A stretch of 6,446 bases of DNA from an uncultured Spirochaetaceae bacterium (GTDB lineage Bacteria > Spirochaetota > Spirochaetia > SZUA-6 > Bin103). Location of the stretch: contig CAJWOB010000154.1 of assembly GCA_913043885.1 (NCBI GenBank), forward strand, positions 1-6,446, in the 5' to 3' direction. The number at the start of each line of letters is the position of its first letter. The stretch's first letter is position 1. Shown here in pieces: positions 1 to 5,222 of this stretch. The notes below the pieces were generated by a model. The model had not been told where the DNA came from, ran no database searches, and saw nothing but the letters and a program-made list of their open reading frames with translations. Position numbers and translations under genes: made by a program.

Positions 1-397
1 TCCTAACTTTCTCTCCTGTTGTCCGATGTTTTGTATATCCTTGCAATTCCAGTTCCCGTTTAATATCGGGCCAGTCTTCTGCGCGGAGTTCGCTAAAACG
101 GGTGAGCTCCAGCAAAATTCTGTTCTTGTCCCAATTACCATCGAGCACGGCGAGTTCAGCAAGGCGTCCAATTTGTACCGTGCGGAGATGCGCTCGCTGC
201 GCGGCGACGTGCGCGGCGAACAGTCCGGTCCCGGCACCCAGATCCACCACGTCGCGGAGCACCCGCGTCCCCTGGTCGATCGCATCGAGCGCCACGCGAT
301 ACACCTCGTCGTAGGTGGGCAGCGCGATCCGCACCCACCGGTCGTATTCGCCGGCAACCTCATCGAACGCGTCACTCGGTCGCTGCGCTCTAGCCAT
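1..397 (-). CDS. Class I SAM-dependent methyltransferase N-terminus, fused in frame to an unrelated sequence; incomplete at the window edge
   Basis: The reading frame starts at ATG 397 and stays open for 132 codons to the left edge. Residues 1-65 look like the beginning of a class I methyltransferase: an FDEVAGEYDRW segment at 11-21, followed by SAM-binding motif I, VVDLGAGTGLF, at 50-60, with the Gly-rich loop and Asp52. After about residue 66 (near base 200) the expected continuation, a strand ending in an acidic residue that binds the SAM ribose, is missing. The protein becomes a charged, helix-like stretch (for example ILLELTRFSELRAEDWPDIK, residues 94-113) that I do not recognise. Base composition changes at the same place: my count is about 48% GC for 1-180 against about 71% for 181-360. 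An AGAGGG site (406-411) lies 8 bases upstream of the ATG, and the start is 3 bases after the DUF402 stop, so the gene is the third in an operon. I infer a recombination or assembly joint; catalytic function is unlikely. Confidence 0.7.
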   Translation of the reverse strand, partial: MARAQRPSDAFDEVAGEYDRWVRIALPTYDEVYRVALDAIDQGTRVLRDVVDLGAGTGLFAAHVAAQRAHLRTVQIGRLAELAVLDGNWDKNRILLELTRFSELRAEDWPDIKRELELQGYTKHRTTGEKVR

Positions 398-400
398 GGC

Positions 401-1060
401 CTATGCCCTCTTGAACGGCGGCGCGACGAACGCCGGCTCGTCCCAGCCGCTGAGCCTTCCCGGTGCACCCCAGTCGGCAGGCGGCCGCCAGCGCTCCCAG
501 CCGTCGCAGTAGGGTGAGGACCAGGCCTCGATCTCCGCTCTCGCATGCTCCGCGTCTCGGTGCACCACTGCCGCCGCCCGTGCCGACACGCTGCCGCCCT
601 CCACCCAGGCCTGCAGCTCCTCGGCATCCTTGAGCTGCCACGCCCGGTCCGTGCCGACGACGATGTCGAGCACACGATCCTGGATATCGAGCCCGACCGG
701 CGTGCGCCTGGCCGGCGACTCCAGGTTGACGTAGTAGCTCTGCAGCTCCCACTCGGGGCTCCAGAACACCCACACGGAGTAGGGCCTCCCGGCCGGAAAG
801 ATGCGCAGCACGTTGTTGGTCCAGCGACGAGCGACGTGAGGCTCCCGGGGCTGGCCGGCGGCTATCAGACGCTCGCGCTCGGCGCGACCATCCCGCGCGG
901 CACGACGACTCCAGCCCACGCTGCCGTCTGGCGTGAACAGCACCACGTGACGCTCGTTGTCCTCGACGACGCGCGCCGGAGTGCCGCCCACATCACCCGG
1001 CCTGCCCCACCGGATGACCACTCCATCGCCTAGCCGCCACCGCACCATCCCCTCATCCAC
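401..1060 (-). CDS. DUF402 (FomD-like) family protein
   Basis: A 219-residue protein of the DUF402 family. The best studied member, FomD, hydrolyses a cytidylyl phosphonate intermediate in fosfomycin synthesis; other relatives act as nucleoside phosphatases using divalent metal. The diagnostic core follows a tryptophan-rich stretch (SVWVFWSPEWELQSYYVNLE) and reads VGLDIQDRVLDIVV, then WQLKDAEEL, supplying the clustered Asp, Lys and Glu residues expected at the metal site. The family's C-terminal helix follows, with WERWRPPADW near the end. I chose GTG 1060 because a GAGG site (1070-1073) sits 9 bases upstream. TTG 1066 would be only 3 bases from that site, and ATG 1048 is also possible. The SD overlaps the stop codon of the HAD gene and the methyltransferase follows 3 bases downstream, so co-transcription is very likely. 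No fosfomycin genes are present, so the substrate is unknown; a phosphate ester or nucleotide is an inference from the family. Confidence 0.85.
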   Translation of the reverse strand: MDEGMVRWRLGDGVVIRWGRPGDVGGTPARVVEDNERHVVLFTPDGSVGWSRRAARDGRAERERLIAAGQPREPHVARRWTNNVLRIFPAGRPYSVWVFWSPEWELQSYYVNLESPARRTPVGLDIQDRVLDIVVGTDRAWQLKDAEELQAWVEGGSVSARAAAVVHRDAEHARAEIEAWSSPYCDGWERWRPPADWGAPGRLSGWDEPAFVAPPFKRA

Positions 1061-1072
1061 CGGCAAGCGCCT

Positions 1073-1837
1073 CTACGGCAGCATCTGAGTCAGCTCGGCC
1101 CAGCTGGTGACTGTGATGTCCGGCACGTGCGGGCCCGCCCCGTCACCAGACGCGTTGTACCAAATCGACGTCATCCCCACGGCGTTGGCGCCAGCCACAT
1201 CGAACTGAGCCTTGTCACCGGCGAACCAGATCTGCTCCGGCGGTAGGTCGAGCCGACTGACTGCGGCGCTCATCAGCCCGACGCTCGGCTTGCGCAGAGC
1301 GTAGTCGGCCGACGTAATGACGAAGTCGAAGTGGTAATCGAGGCTCCCCCGCTGCAGATCGTGCTCGAGGCAATGGGCGCCGACCGTCGCGTTGCTGACC
1401 ACACCCATGGCGACGCCCCGCGACGCCAGCGCCTCCAACAGCTCGACGATGCCAGACGTCGGGCGGTGGTCGTACGCCGCATCCCATGCCGCCACCTCCA
1501 TCTCCTTGGCCGAGACCTTGGGGATTAGCCCGCACGCGGCCAGAGCCAACCGTTGGATGCCGATCTGCTGAACCTCGAGCACGTGGGTACGATCCTCGCG
1601 TCCGGTGATTCCGAGGGCCGCGTGGATCTCGTCCCACGCCCGCAACCCGGCCTCGCGCACATCGTCGGTGCTGACGTTTCTCGGGTTGTCACAGAGCTCC
1701 AGGACGCGCCCCCACTCCGCATCGGGATCGTAGCGGGAGGACTCCATGAGTGTGCCGCCGAAGTCGAACAGCGCGCCCAGTGGCGCTGCGACCTTTCGCG
1801 CATCGTTCATCGGCGCCCATGGTGCCCCGTACCCCAC
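1073..1837 (-). CDS. HAD-superfamily hydrolase-like protein with altered motif I
   Basis: A 254-residue haloacid dehalogenase-superfamily protein. Motif I is FDFGGTL (24-30) with nucleophile Asp25, followed by a helical cap of about 90 residues typical of subclass I. Motif II is VVSN (Ser148), motif III is Lys183 in LRKPSVG, and motif IV is AGDKAQFD (Asp208 and Asp213). Phosphatases of this superfamily usually have Asp two residues after the nucleophile as general acid/base; here that position is Gly27. FDFGGTL variants are known in many annotated HAD proteins, but the change weakens a simple phosphatase assignment. GTG 1837 is preferred because AGAGGAGG (1848-1855) lies 10 bases upstream; the in-frame ATG 1810 has no comparable site. 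It is the first gene of the operon with DUF402 and the methyltransferase, and its start lies only 38 bases from a divergent gene. The substrate cannot be predicted. Confidence 0.88.
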   Translation of the reverse strand: MGYGAPWAPMNDARKVAAPLGALFDFGGTLMESSRYDPDAEWGRVLELCDNPRNVSTDDVREAGLRAWDEIHAALGITGREDRTHVLEVQQIGIQRLALAACGLIPKVSAKEMEVAAWDAAYDHRPTSGIVELLEALASRGVAMGVVSNATVGAHCLEHDLQRGSLDYHFDFVITSADYALRKPSVGLMSAAVSRLDLPPEQIWFAGDKAQFDVAGANAVGMTSIWYNASGDGAGPHVPDITVTSWAELTQMLP

Positions 1838-1847
1838 CGGCGCGCAT

Positions 1848-1855
1848 CCTCCTCT
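1848..1855 (-). promoter_or_regulatory. Strong ribosome-binding site of the HAD gene
   Basis: On the minus strand this reads AGAGGAGG, a near-complete complement of the 16S rRNA tail, placed 10 bases before GTG 1837. It decides the start of the HAD gene in favour of the GTG over the downstream ATG at 1810. An ATG directly after the site (1847) is in another frame. Confidence 0.6.
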
Positions 1856-1875
1856 GGTATGGTCAGGCAGGAGAG

Positions 1876-2416
1876 ATGAGCAATAACGATAGCCTGGGAA
1901 CGGCGCTTGTCGAGGACCTCCGGGCGCGGGTGCAGTTCGCGACCGGGCAGATCAGCGGGTAGCTTGCAGCAGCTGAGCGAGGAGGACGTGTGGTGGCGGC
2001 CCCACGACACTCACAACAGCGTCGCGAACCTGATTCTGCACGTGTGCGGCAACCTGTAGCACTTCGTTCTGAACGGCGTCTTCGGCGAGGCCTACGACCG
2101 CGATCGGGATGCGGAGTTCGCGCGCCGGAAGCGGATGCCGAAGGCGGAGCTGGGCGCGCTGCTGGAGCAGACCACCGAGCGCGTTGGCGAGTACCTTGGG
2201 CCGCTATCATCGGGGGACCTGCTCGAGGAGCGGTCGATCCACGGGATCGAGCAGAAGGTGCTGAGCGCGTTGATGAGCTCGGTGATTCATCTGCACGGCC
2301 ACGGCGAACAGATCGTCTACCTCACCCGCCTCCGCCTCGGCGAGGCATACCGGTTCGATCACACCCAACCGCCGCCACCGCCGCCACCGCCGCAGGAGGT
2401 CGACGGCGGGGCGTAA
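1876..2416 (+). pseudogene. DinB/DUF1572-family protein, disrupted by a frameshift and an amber stop
   Basis: The pieces together read as one DinB-superfamily (DUF1572-like) four-helix-bundle protein of about 180 residues. ATG 1876 (GGAG 1870-1873 just upstream) gives MSNNDSLGTALVEDLRARVQ, then TAG at 1960-1962. Removing one base near 1960 restores the next frame: SLQQLSEEDVWWRPHDTHNS, then ANLILHVCGNL. That is interrupted by TAG at 2057-2059, where relatives have a residue between GNL and HF (Gln or Arg codons are one change away). It then continues HFVLNGVFGEAYDRDRDAEF and the final helix with HLHGHGEQIVYLTRL. The His of ILHVCGN and the His pair of HLHGHG match the metal-binding histidines of the fold. 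The tail carries eight prolines encoded by a short repeat. Two independent lesions argue for a pseudogene, though sequencing error must be excluded. Known members are thiol transferases or have no known function, so the original activity is uncertain. Confidence 0.8.
2369..2394 (+). repeat. 9-bp tandem repeat CCGCCGCCA, nearly three copies
   Basis: CCGCCGCCA occurs twice and is followed by CCGCCGCAG, a third imperfect copy. In the DinB frame it encodes eight consecutive prolines flanked by glutamines, just after the last recognisable helix. The repeat unit is a multiple of three, so copy changes keep the frame. It looks like slippage-generated low-complexity sequence at the C-terminal tail. 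Confidence 0.8.
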
Positions 2417-2462
2417 TCGCAGGCGTACGCCACCGCGCAGCCTCGGCGGCCCGCCACTGTCG

Positions 2463-2943
2463 ATGACCATCCGCAGCTTCCAGCCGGGCGATCTGCCGCA
2501 GATCACGGCCATCTACAACCACTATGTCGAGCATTCACACGTCACGTTCGACGTCGCGCCGCGCAGCGAGGCGGAGGCTACGGCGTGGGCCCAGAAGTAC
2601 GCGGACACCGGCGCCAACAGGTTGCTGGTGGCCGCCGCCGCCTACGCCTCGAGTCAGCCCTATCGGCCAAAGACCGCGTACGCCACATCGGTCGAGTTGT
2701 CGCTGTAAGTCCGCGAGGGGGCGCAGCGACGCGGGATCGGCAGGCGGCTTCTCACCAATCTGATCGGCGAGCTACAAGCAGAGCCCCTGGCACACCCGGC
2801 CTACGGCCTGGTTGCACTCCCCAACGAGGCGTCGTTGAACCTGCTGACGGAGTTCCTATTTCGGGAGGTCGGTACCACCAACGAGGTTGGTCGAAAGTTT
2901 TGATCGATATTGGGATGTAGCGATCTGGGAGCGAGAGCTGTGA
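2463..2943 (+). pseudogene. PAT-like GNAT N-acetyltransferase, disrupted
   Basis: The first frame (ATG 2463) reads MTIRSFQPGDLPQITAIYNH, then YVEHSHVTFDV, the signature start of phosphinothricin N-acetyltransferase-like GNAT enzymes, which transfer acetyl from acetyl-CoA to an amino group. It stops at TAA 2706-2708, but the same frame continues directly with VREGAQRRGIGRRLLTNLI, containing the acetyl-CoA-binding R/Q-x-x-G-x-G/A motif (QRRGIG). A single change of TAA to TAC or TAT would give SLYVREG, the expected motif A strand. The frame continues to EVGRKF, where TTTT at 2898-2901 has one base too many. One frame over, DRYWDVAIWEREL completes the family's usual C-terminus, stopping at 2941-2943. 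The stretch LLVAAAAYASS lacks the usual strand around a DG-x-VVGYA segment, suggesting a short in-frame deletion. There is no obvious ribosome-binding site. This is most likely a decayed gene; the original substrate is unknown. Confidence 0.8.
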
Positions 2944-2973
2944 CGCGGTGCCTGCTCCCGGCGCCAAGGCTGG
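2944..2973. other. Convergent gap between GNAT pseudogene and serine hydrolase
   Basis: Thirty bases separate the end of the plus-strand GNAT remnant from the stop of the minus-strand hydrolase. I see a short GGCGCC self-complementary core but no stem followed by a T run, so no intrinsic terminator can be supported. Confidence 0.4.
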
Positions 2974-4230
2974 CTAGCGCTCGATCGCCGCGTAGATGTG
3001 GGGTTTGACCGCCCAGCTGAGCCTGGAGAACGGAATGCGCTGTACGAGCACCAGCGCGACCAGATCCTCCTGCGGCGCGATCCAGAACTCGGTGCTGGCG
3101 CCGCCGATCCAGCCGTACTCCCCCACCTGCGCCGCCGGCACCCAGTCGGTCTGATAGGCCCGCACCGAGACCCCGAGGCCGACCCCCAGGCCGTCGTAGC
3201 GCTCCGCTGGGGCCTTGTCGATGGGGATGAGGGAGTCTGGCAGCTGATTGCGGGTCATCTCCGCCACCGTTTCCGGCTGCAGCAGGCGCACCTCGCCGAG
3301 ACGCTCGCCACCGGTCAGCATTAGACAGAAGCGCAGGCAGTCGGCGGCCGTGGATACCAGCCCGCCGCCGTTCGACAGAAACCTCGGCTTCACCAGGAAA
3401 TTGCCTGCGTGTTCGTAGGTGCTGCCGCCCTGCGGAGCGAGGATCGTCCGCAGCCGCCCATCCTCGCCGGGTCCATGTAGGGCGGCGAGCCGGTGCCGCT
3501 GTTCGGGAGGGACGAAGAAGCCGGTATCCACCATCCCCAGCGGCTGGAAGATGCGCTCCTCCAGAAACTGGTCGAACGGCACGCCGGCCACCACCTCGAT
3601 CAGACGCCCGAGGACGTCGGCTGAGATGCTGTACTGCCATCTATCCCCCGGGTGATAGAGCAGCGGCACCGTGCCGAGGATCTGCACGATCTCCTTCAGG
3701 TCGTGCTCGAACAGGCGATCCATGCCGGACTCGCGGTAGAGGTCACCTAAAGCGGACTTGCTGGCCAGGTAGCGGGAGGTTCCAGGCAGGCCCGAAGTGT
3801 GGCGCAGCGCGTCGCGCACCGTCATTTCGCGTGCGGCAGGTTCGAAGCGCAGCGACGCGGCGTCCGCCGCCGGATCGACTACCACCTGCATGTCGGCCAG
3901 CTCCGTCAGGTAGGAGGACAAGGGGGCGTCGAGGTCAATCTGCCCCTCCTCGACCAGCACCATGACGCCAGCGCTGCCGACGGCCTTGGTCATCGAGTAG
4001 ATGCGGAAGATGGTGTCTTCCCGCATCGGCGTCCCACCATCGAGGTCGGCCACTCCGTACGTGCCGAGGTGCGCCACTTTGCCGTAGCGGGCAACTGCCG
4101 TAACGGCGCCAGATATCTCGCCCTCGTCGATCAGCCCGTGAACGGTACTGTCGATCTGCTGCAGAGCGGACGCGGACAGGCCCGCCTCGTGCGGTGCGGC
4201 CGGCAGGTCAGTGTCGAGGTTGGTCGCCAT
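2974..4230 (-). CDS. Serine hydrolase, beta-lactamase/class C penicillin-binding-protein-like family
   Basis: An intact 418-residue protein of the beta-lactamase-related family (Pfam Beta-lactamase, PF00144), which includes class C beta-lactamases, DD-peptidases and EstB-type esterases. The catalytic SxxK is SMTK (Ser79, Lys82) within FRIYSMTKAVGSAG. The second motif is Tyr200 in QYSIS, with Ser203 in place of the Asn of true beta-lactamases. HTSGLPG at 144-150 is the usual family signature, and the third motif is GGAS (376-379) within WIGGASTEFWI instead of KTG. The Y-S-x-S and GGA versions, and the lack of any signal peptide (the N-terminus is polar: MATNLDTDLPAAPHEAG), point to a cytoplasmic esterase or amidase-like enzyme, not an antibiotic-resistance beta-lactamase; this is inference. 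ATG 4230 is supported by GAAGGG (4239-4244) 8 bases upstream. The gene is monocistronic, convergent with the GNAT pseudogene and divergent from the antitoxin gene. Confidence 0.93.
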   Translation of the reverse strand: MATNLDTDLPAAPHEAGLSASALQQIDSTVHGLIDEGEISGAVTAVARYGKVAHLGTYGVADLDGGTPMREDTIFRIYSMTKAVGSAGVMVLVEEGQIDLDAPLSSYLTELADMQVVVDPAADAASLRFEPAAREMTVRDALRHTSGLPGTSRYLASKSALGDLYRESGMDRLFEHDLKEIVQILGTVPLLYHPGDRWQYSISADVLGRLIEVVAGVPFDQFLEERIFQPLGMVDTGFFVPPEQRHRLAALHGPGEDGRLRTILAPQGGSTYEHAGNFLVKPRFLSNGGGLVSTAADCLRFCLMLTGGERLGEVRLLQPETVAEMTRNQLPDSLIPIDKAPAERYDGLGVGLGVSVRAYQTDWVPAAQVGEYGWIGGASTEFWIAPQEDLVALVLVQRIPFSRLSWAVKPHIYAAIER

Positions 4231-4379
4231 GGTCGCCGCCCTTCACCCCATCACCACGGCGAGGATAGAGCGGCGGCCGGCTTCGTGCCAGCACACTCGG
4301 AGCGCCGAGCGGGAGGGGAGCGGCTGACGCGTCTACCCCCCCCCACGTCACTCGACGGGAGCGGTCTAGTGGGCGTGTT
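4231..4379. promoter_or_regulatory. Divergent intergenic region between serine hydrolase and antitoxin genes
   Basis: About 150 bases lie between two divergent starts, so promoters for both are expected here. I see the hydrolase ribosome-binding site at 4239-4244, a small inverted repeat CTCGG-AGCG-CCGAG (4296-4309), a run of nine C (4336-4344), and GGGAG (4350-4354) about 25 bases before the first antitoxin ATG. No convincing -35/-10 pair stands out in either direction. Confidence 0.4.
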
Positions 4380-4622
4380 ATGACTATGGTCATGACCACT
4401 GTCTCAAAGAGCCGGCTCAAAGCGAGGATGCTCGAGTACTTCCGGAAAGTGGAGGAGAGCGGCGAGGAGCTGGTGGTTACGAGCCACGGCAAGCCGGTGC
4501 TCAAGGTGGTGCCCATCGAGCGCAAGCTCGGCCCCGAGGACCTGTTCGAGGCCGAGCGAGGACGGATCAGCTACGGCGATGACCCCGTAGCCGATACCTC
4601 TCGCGAATGGCCGGAGAGGTGA
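4380..4622 (+). CDS. Phd/YefM-family antitoxin of a VapBC-like module
   Basis: An 80-residue protein with the layout of Phd/YefM-family antitoxins that pair with PIN-domain toxins. The N-terminal DNA-binding part is VSKSRLKARMLEYFRKVEES, then GEELVVTSHGKPVLKVVPI, where the HGKPV hairpin is a strong family mark. The C-terminal toxin-binding tail is acidic and aromatic, ending SREWPER. ATG 4392 (76 residues, MTTVSKSRLK) fits family length better than ATG 4380; neither has a clear ribosome-binding site. A 12-base palindrome lies across ATG 4392 and could be an operator. The stop overlaps the toxin GTG as GTGA (4619-4622), the usual antitoxin-toxin coupling. The toxin is truncated, so this antitoxin is probably an orphan. 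It is the only intact recognised gene on the plus strand of the window. Confidence 0.85.
   Translation: MTMVMTTVSKSRLKARMLEYFRKVEESGEELVVTSHGKPVLKVVPIERKLGPEDLFEAERGRISYGDDPVADTSREWPER
4387..4398. promoter_or_regulatory. Perfect 12-bp palindrome at the antitoxin start, candidate operator
   Basis: TGGTCATGACCA is its own reverse complement and contains ATG 4392. It overlaps a second inverted repeat, ATGAC-TATG-GTCAT (4380-4393). Antitoxins of this family commonly repress their own operon by binding palindromes near the start, so this is a reasonable operator candidate. Chance occurrence cannot be excluded. Confidence 0.4.
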
Positions 4623-4718
4623 GCTCCCCGGTCCTCGACACCCATGTTCTGCTGTGGTGGACGCTGGACCCAGAGATGCTGTCGACGCCGGCCCGCAACG
4701 CATGCTCCGAAATCGGCC
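4619..4718 (+). pseudogene. PIN-domain (VapC-like) toxin, 5' fragment only
   Basis: From GTG 4619 the frame reads MSSPVLDTHVLLWWTLDPEM, then LSTPARNACSEIG. VLDTHVLLWW is the characteristic first strand of PIN-domain toxins, with the first catalytic Asp that helps bind Mg2+ for RNA cleavage. Resemblance ends after about 33 residues; a full toxin is about 130, so the other acidic active-site residues are absent. The frame continues with low-complexity sequence and stops at 4787-4789 while a different frame takes up a sulfatase. ATG 4607 in the same frame is an alternative start, but GTG overlaps the antitoxin stop as GTGA and gives the usual family N-terminus. The gene is not expected to yield an active nuclease. 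The right boundary is approximate. Confidence 0.75.
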
Positions 4719-5048
4719 GAAGACCGAGAACATCACCCACGCGCCCTCGATCGAGCAGCGCTGCATCCACACCAGCGACTGGAAGCTGATTGTCACCCGG
4801 CCCATCCACGTTGTGCGCCACTACCCCGGTGATCACGATCTCTACAACCTCATCGAGGACCCCGAGGAGGAGCTGAATCTGTACCGGCCCCCCGAGACGA
4901 CGAGCACAACCGCTTCCGCCACGAGCCGCCCTACAACGACGTGATAGCGGACCTGGCGAGCCAGCTTCGTGCGGCGGCGGACGAGATCGACGATCCGCTC
5001 GGCGTGGAGCTGGCGGATCAGTGCCTGCTCGAGATGAGCCGGCGGTAG
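4715..5048 (+). pseudogene. Sulfatase (alkaline phosphatase superfamily) C-terminal fragment, frameshifted
   Basis: From about 4715, one frame reads TENITHAPSIEQRCIHTSDW, then KLIVTRPIHVVRHYPGDHDL and YNLIEDPEEELNLYR. The pattern R-C-I-x-T-x-x-W-K-L-I followed by H-x-L-Y-N-L-x-x-D-P-x-E-E-x-N-L is the hallmark C-terminus of formylglycine-dependent sulfatases. At 4888-4896 (a run of six C) the frame shifts by -1, and the expected tail continues: DDEHNRFRHEPPYNDVIADL, then ASQLRAAADEIDDP, to MSRR and TAG 5046-5048. The N-terminal domain with the catalytic Cys/Ser and metal ligands, roughly three quarters of the protein, is missing. The fragment begins abruptly inside the toxin gene, so it is a non-functional remnant left by a deletion or a joining event. 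The left boundary is approximate. Confidence 0.8.
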
Positions 5049-5072
5049 AGTGAGCGGCGCCTTCGGCGACGC

Positions 5073-5081
5073 AAAGGAGGG
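5073..5081 (+). promoter_or_regulatory. Strong ribosome-binding site upstream of the 42-codon reading frame
   Basis: AAAGGAGGG is one of the best Shine-Dalgarno matches in the window and lies 7 bases before GTG 5089. It suggests that a genuine gene start once stood here, even though the frame now ends after 42 codons. Confidence 0.5.
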
Positions 5082-5088
5082 CTCCGTC

Positions 5089-5217
5089 GTGCTTCTGACT
5101 AGTCTGACTAGTCACATCTCGAGCGGGACGGACCCTCTATTGGCGCCGGCCGGCTGGGGGAGATACGTGCACGCTGGGGCTCACCGCCCGACCGTTGCCG
5201 GCGAATCAAGAGCATAA
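5089..5217 (+). CDS. Unrecognised 42-codon reading frame, possibly the start of a lost gene
   Basis: GTG 5089 to TAA 5215-5217 encodes 42 residues beginning MLLTSLTSHISSGTDPLLAP. The start has a strong AAAGGAGGG site at correct spacing. The first codons are a tandem repeat, giving the repeated Leu-Thr-Ser. I recognise no domain; there is no membrane segment and no cysteine. It may be a real small protein, the stub of a gene whose remainder is deleted, or a chance frame. It follows the sulfatase remnant by 40 bases and ends just before the nucleotidyltransferase-like frame. Confidence 0.25.
   Translation: MLLTSLTSHISSGTDPLLAPAGWGRYVHAGAHRPTVAGESRA
5095..5112 (+). repeat. Tandem duplication of CTGACTAGT
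   Basis: CTGACTAGT occurs twice without a gap. With the next base it forms GACTAGTC-T-GACTAGTC (5097-5113), two self-complementary octamers around a single T, so the whole 17-mer is an inverted repeat as well as a direct one. CTAG, usually rare in bacterial genomes, appears twice within nine bases. Confidence 0.8.
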
Positions 5218-5222
5218 TCCGC

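Noticed and set aside
26..517. A 163-codon plus-strand frame over the methyltransferase region
   Set aside because: It is antisense to the better-supported methyltransferase and DUF402 frames, rich in Arg/His/Pro, and shows no domain.
545..1033. A 162-codon plus-strand frame opposite the DUF402 gene
   Set aside because: DUF402 motifs on the minus strand are clear; this is a high-GC shadow frame.
401..1060. Fosfomycin biosynthesis gene fomD
   Set aside because: Only the DUF402 fold is shared; none of the other fosfomycin genes are in the window, and DUF402 proteins are widespread.
2801..3640. A 279-codon minus-strand frame inside the serine hydrolase gene
   Set aside because: It lies in another frame of the same strand as the 418-residue hydrolase, which has all catalytic motifs; the alternative is Arg/Gly/Ala-rich with no motif.
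2974..4230. Antibiotic-resistance class C beta-lactamase
   Set aside because: There is no signal peptide, and Y-S-x-S and GGA replace Y-x-N and KTG; these fit esterase/DD-peptidase-like relatives better.
4296..4309. CTCGG-AGCG-CCGAG as a terminator or operator
   Set aside because: The stem is only five bases with no T run, common by chance in GC-rich DNA.
4336..4344. Run of nine C as a phase-variable promoter switch
   Set aside because: It is too far from either start to be a clear promoter spacer, and no -35/-10 pair flanks it; only noted as a possible slippage site.
5055..5070. GCGCC-TTC-GGCG as an intrinsic terminator after the sulfatase fragment
   Set aside because: The stem is about four bases and followed by GACGCAAAGG, not a T run.
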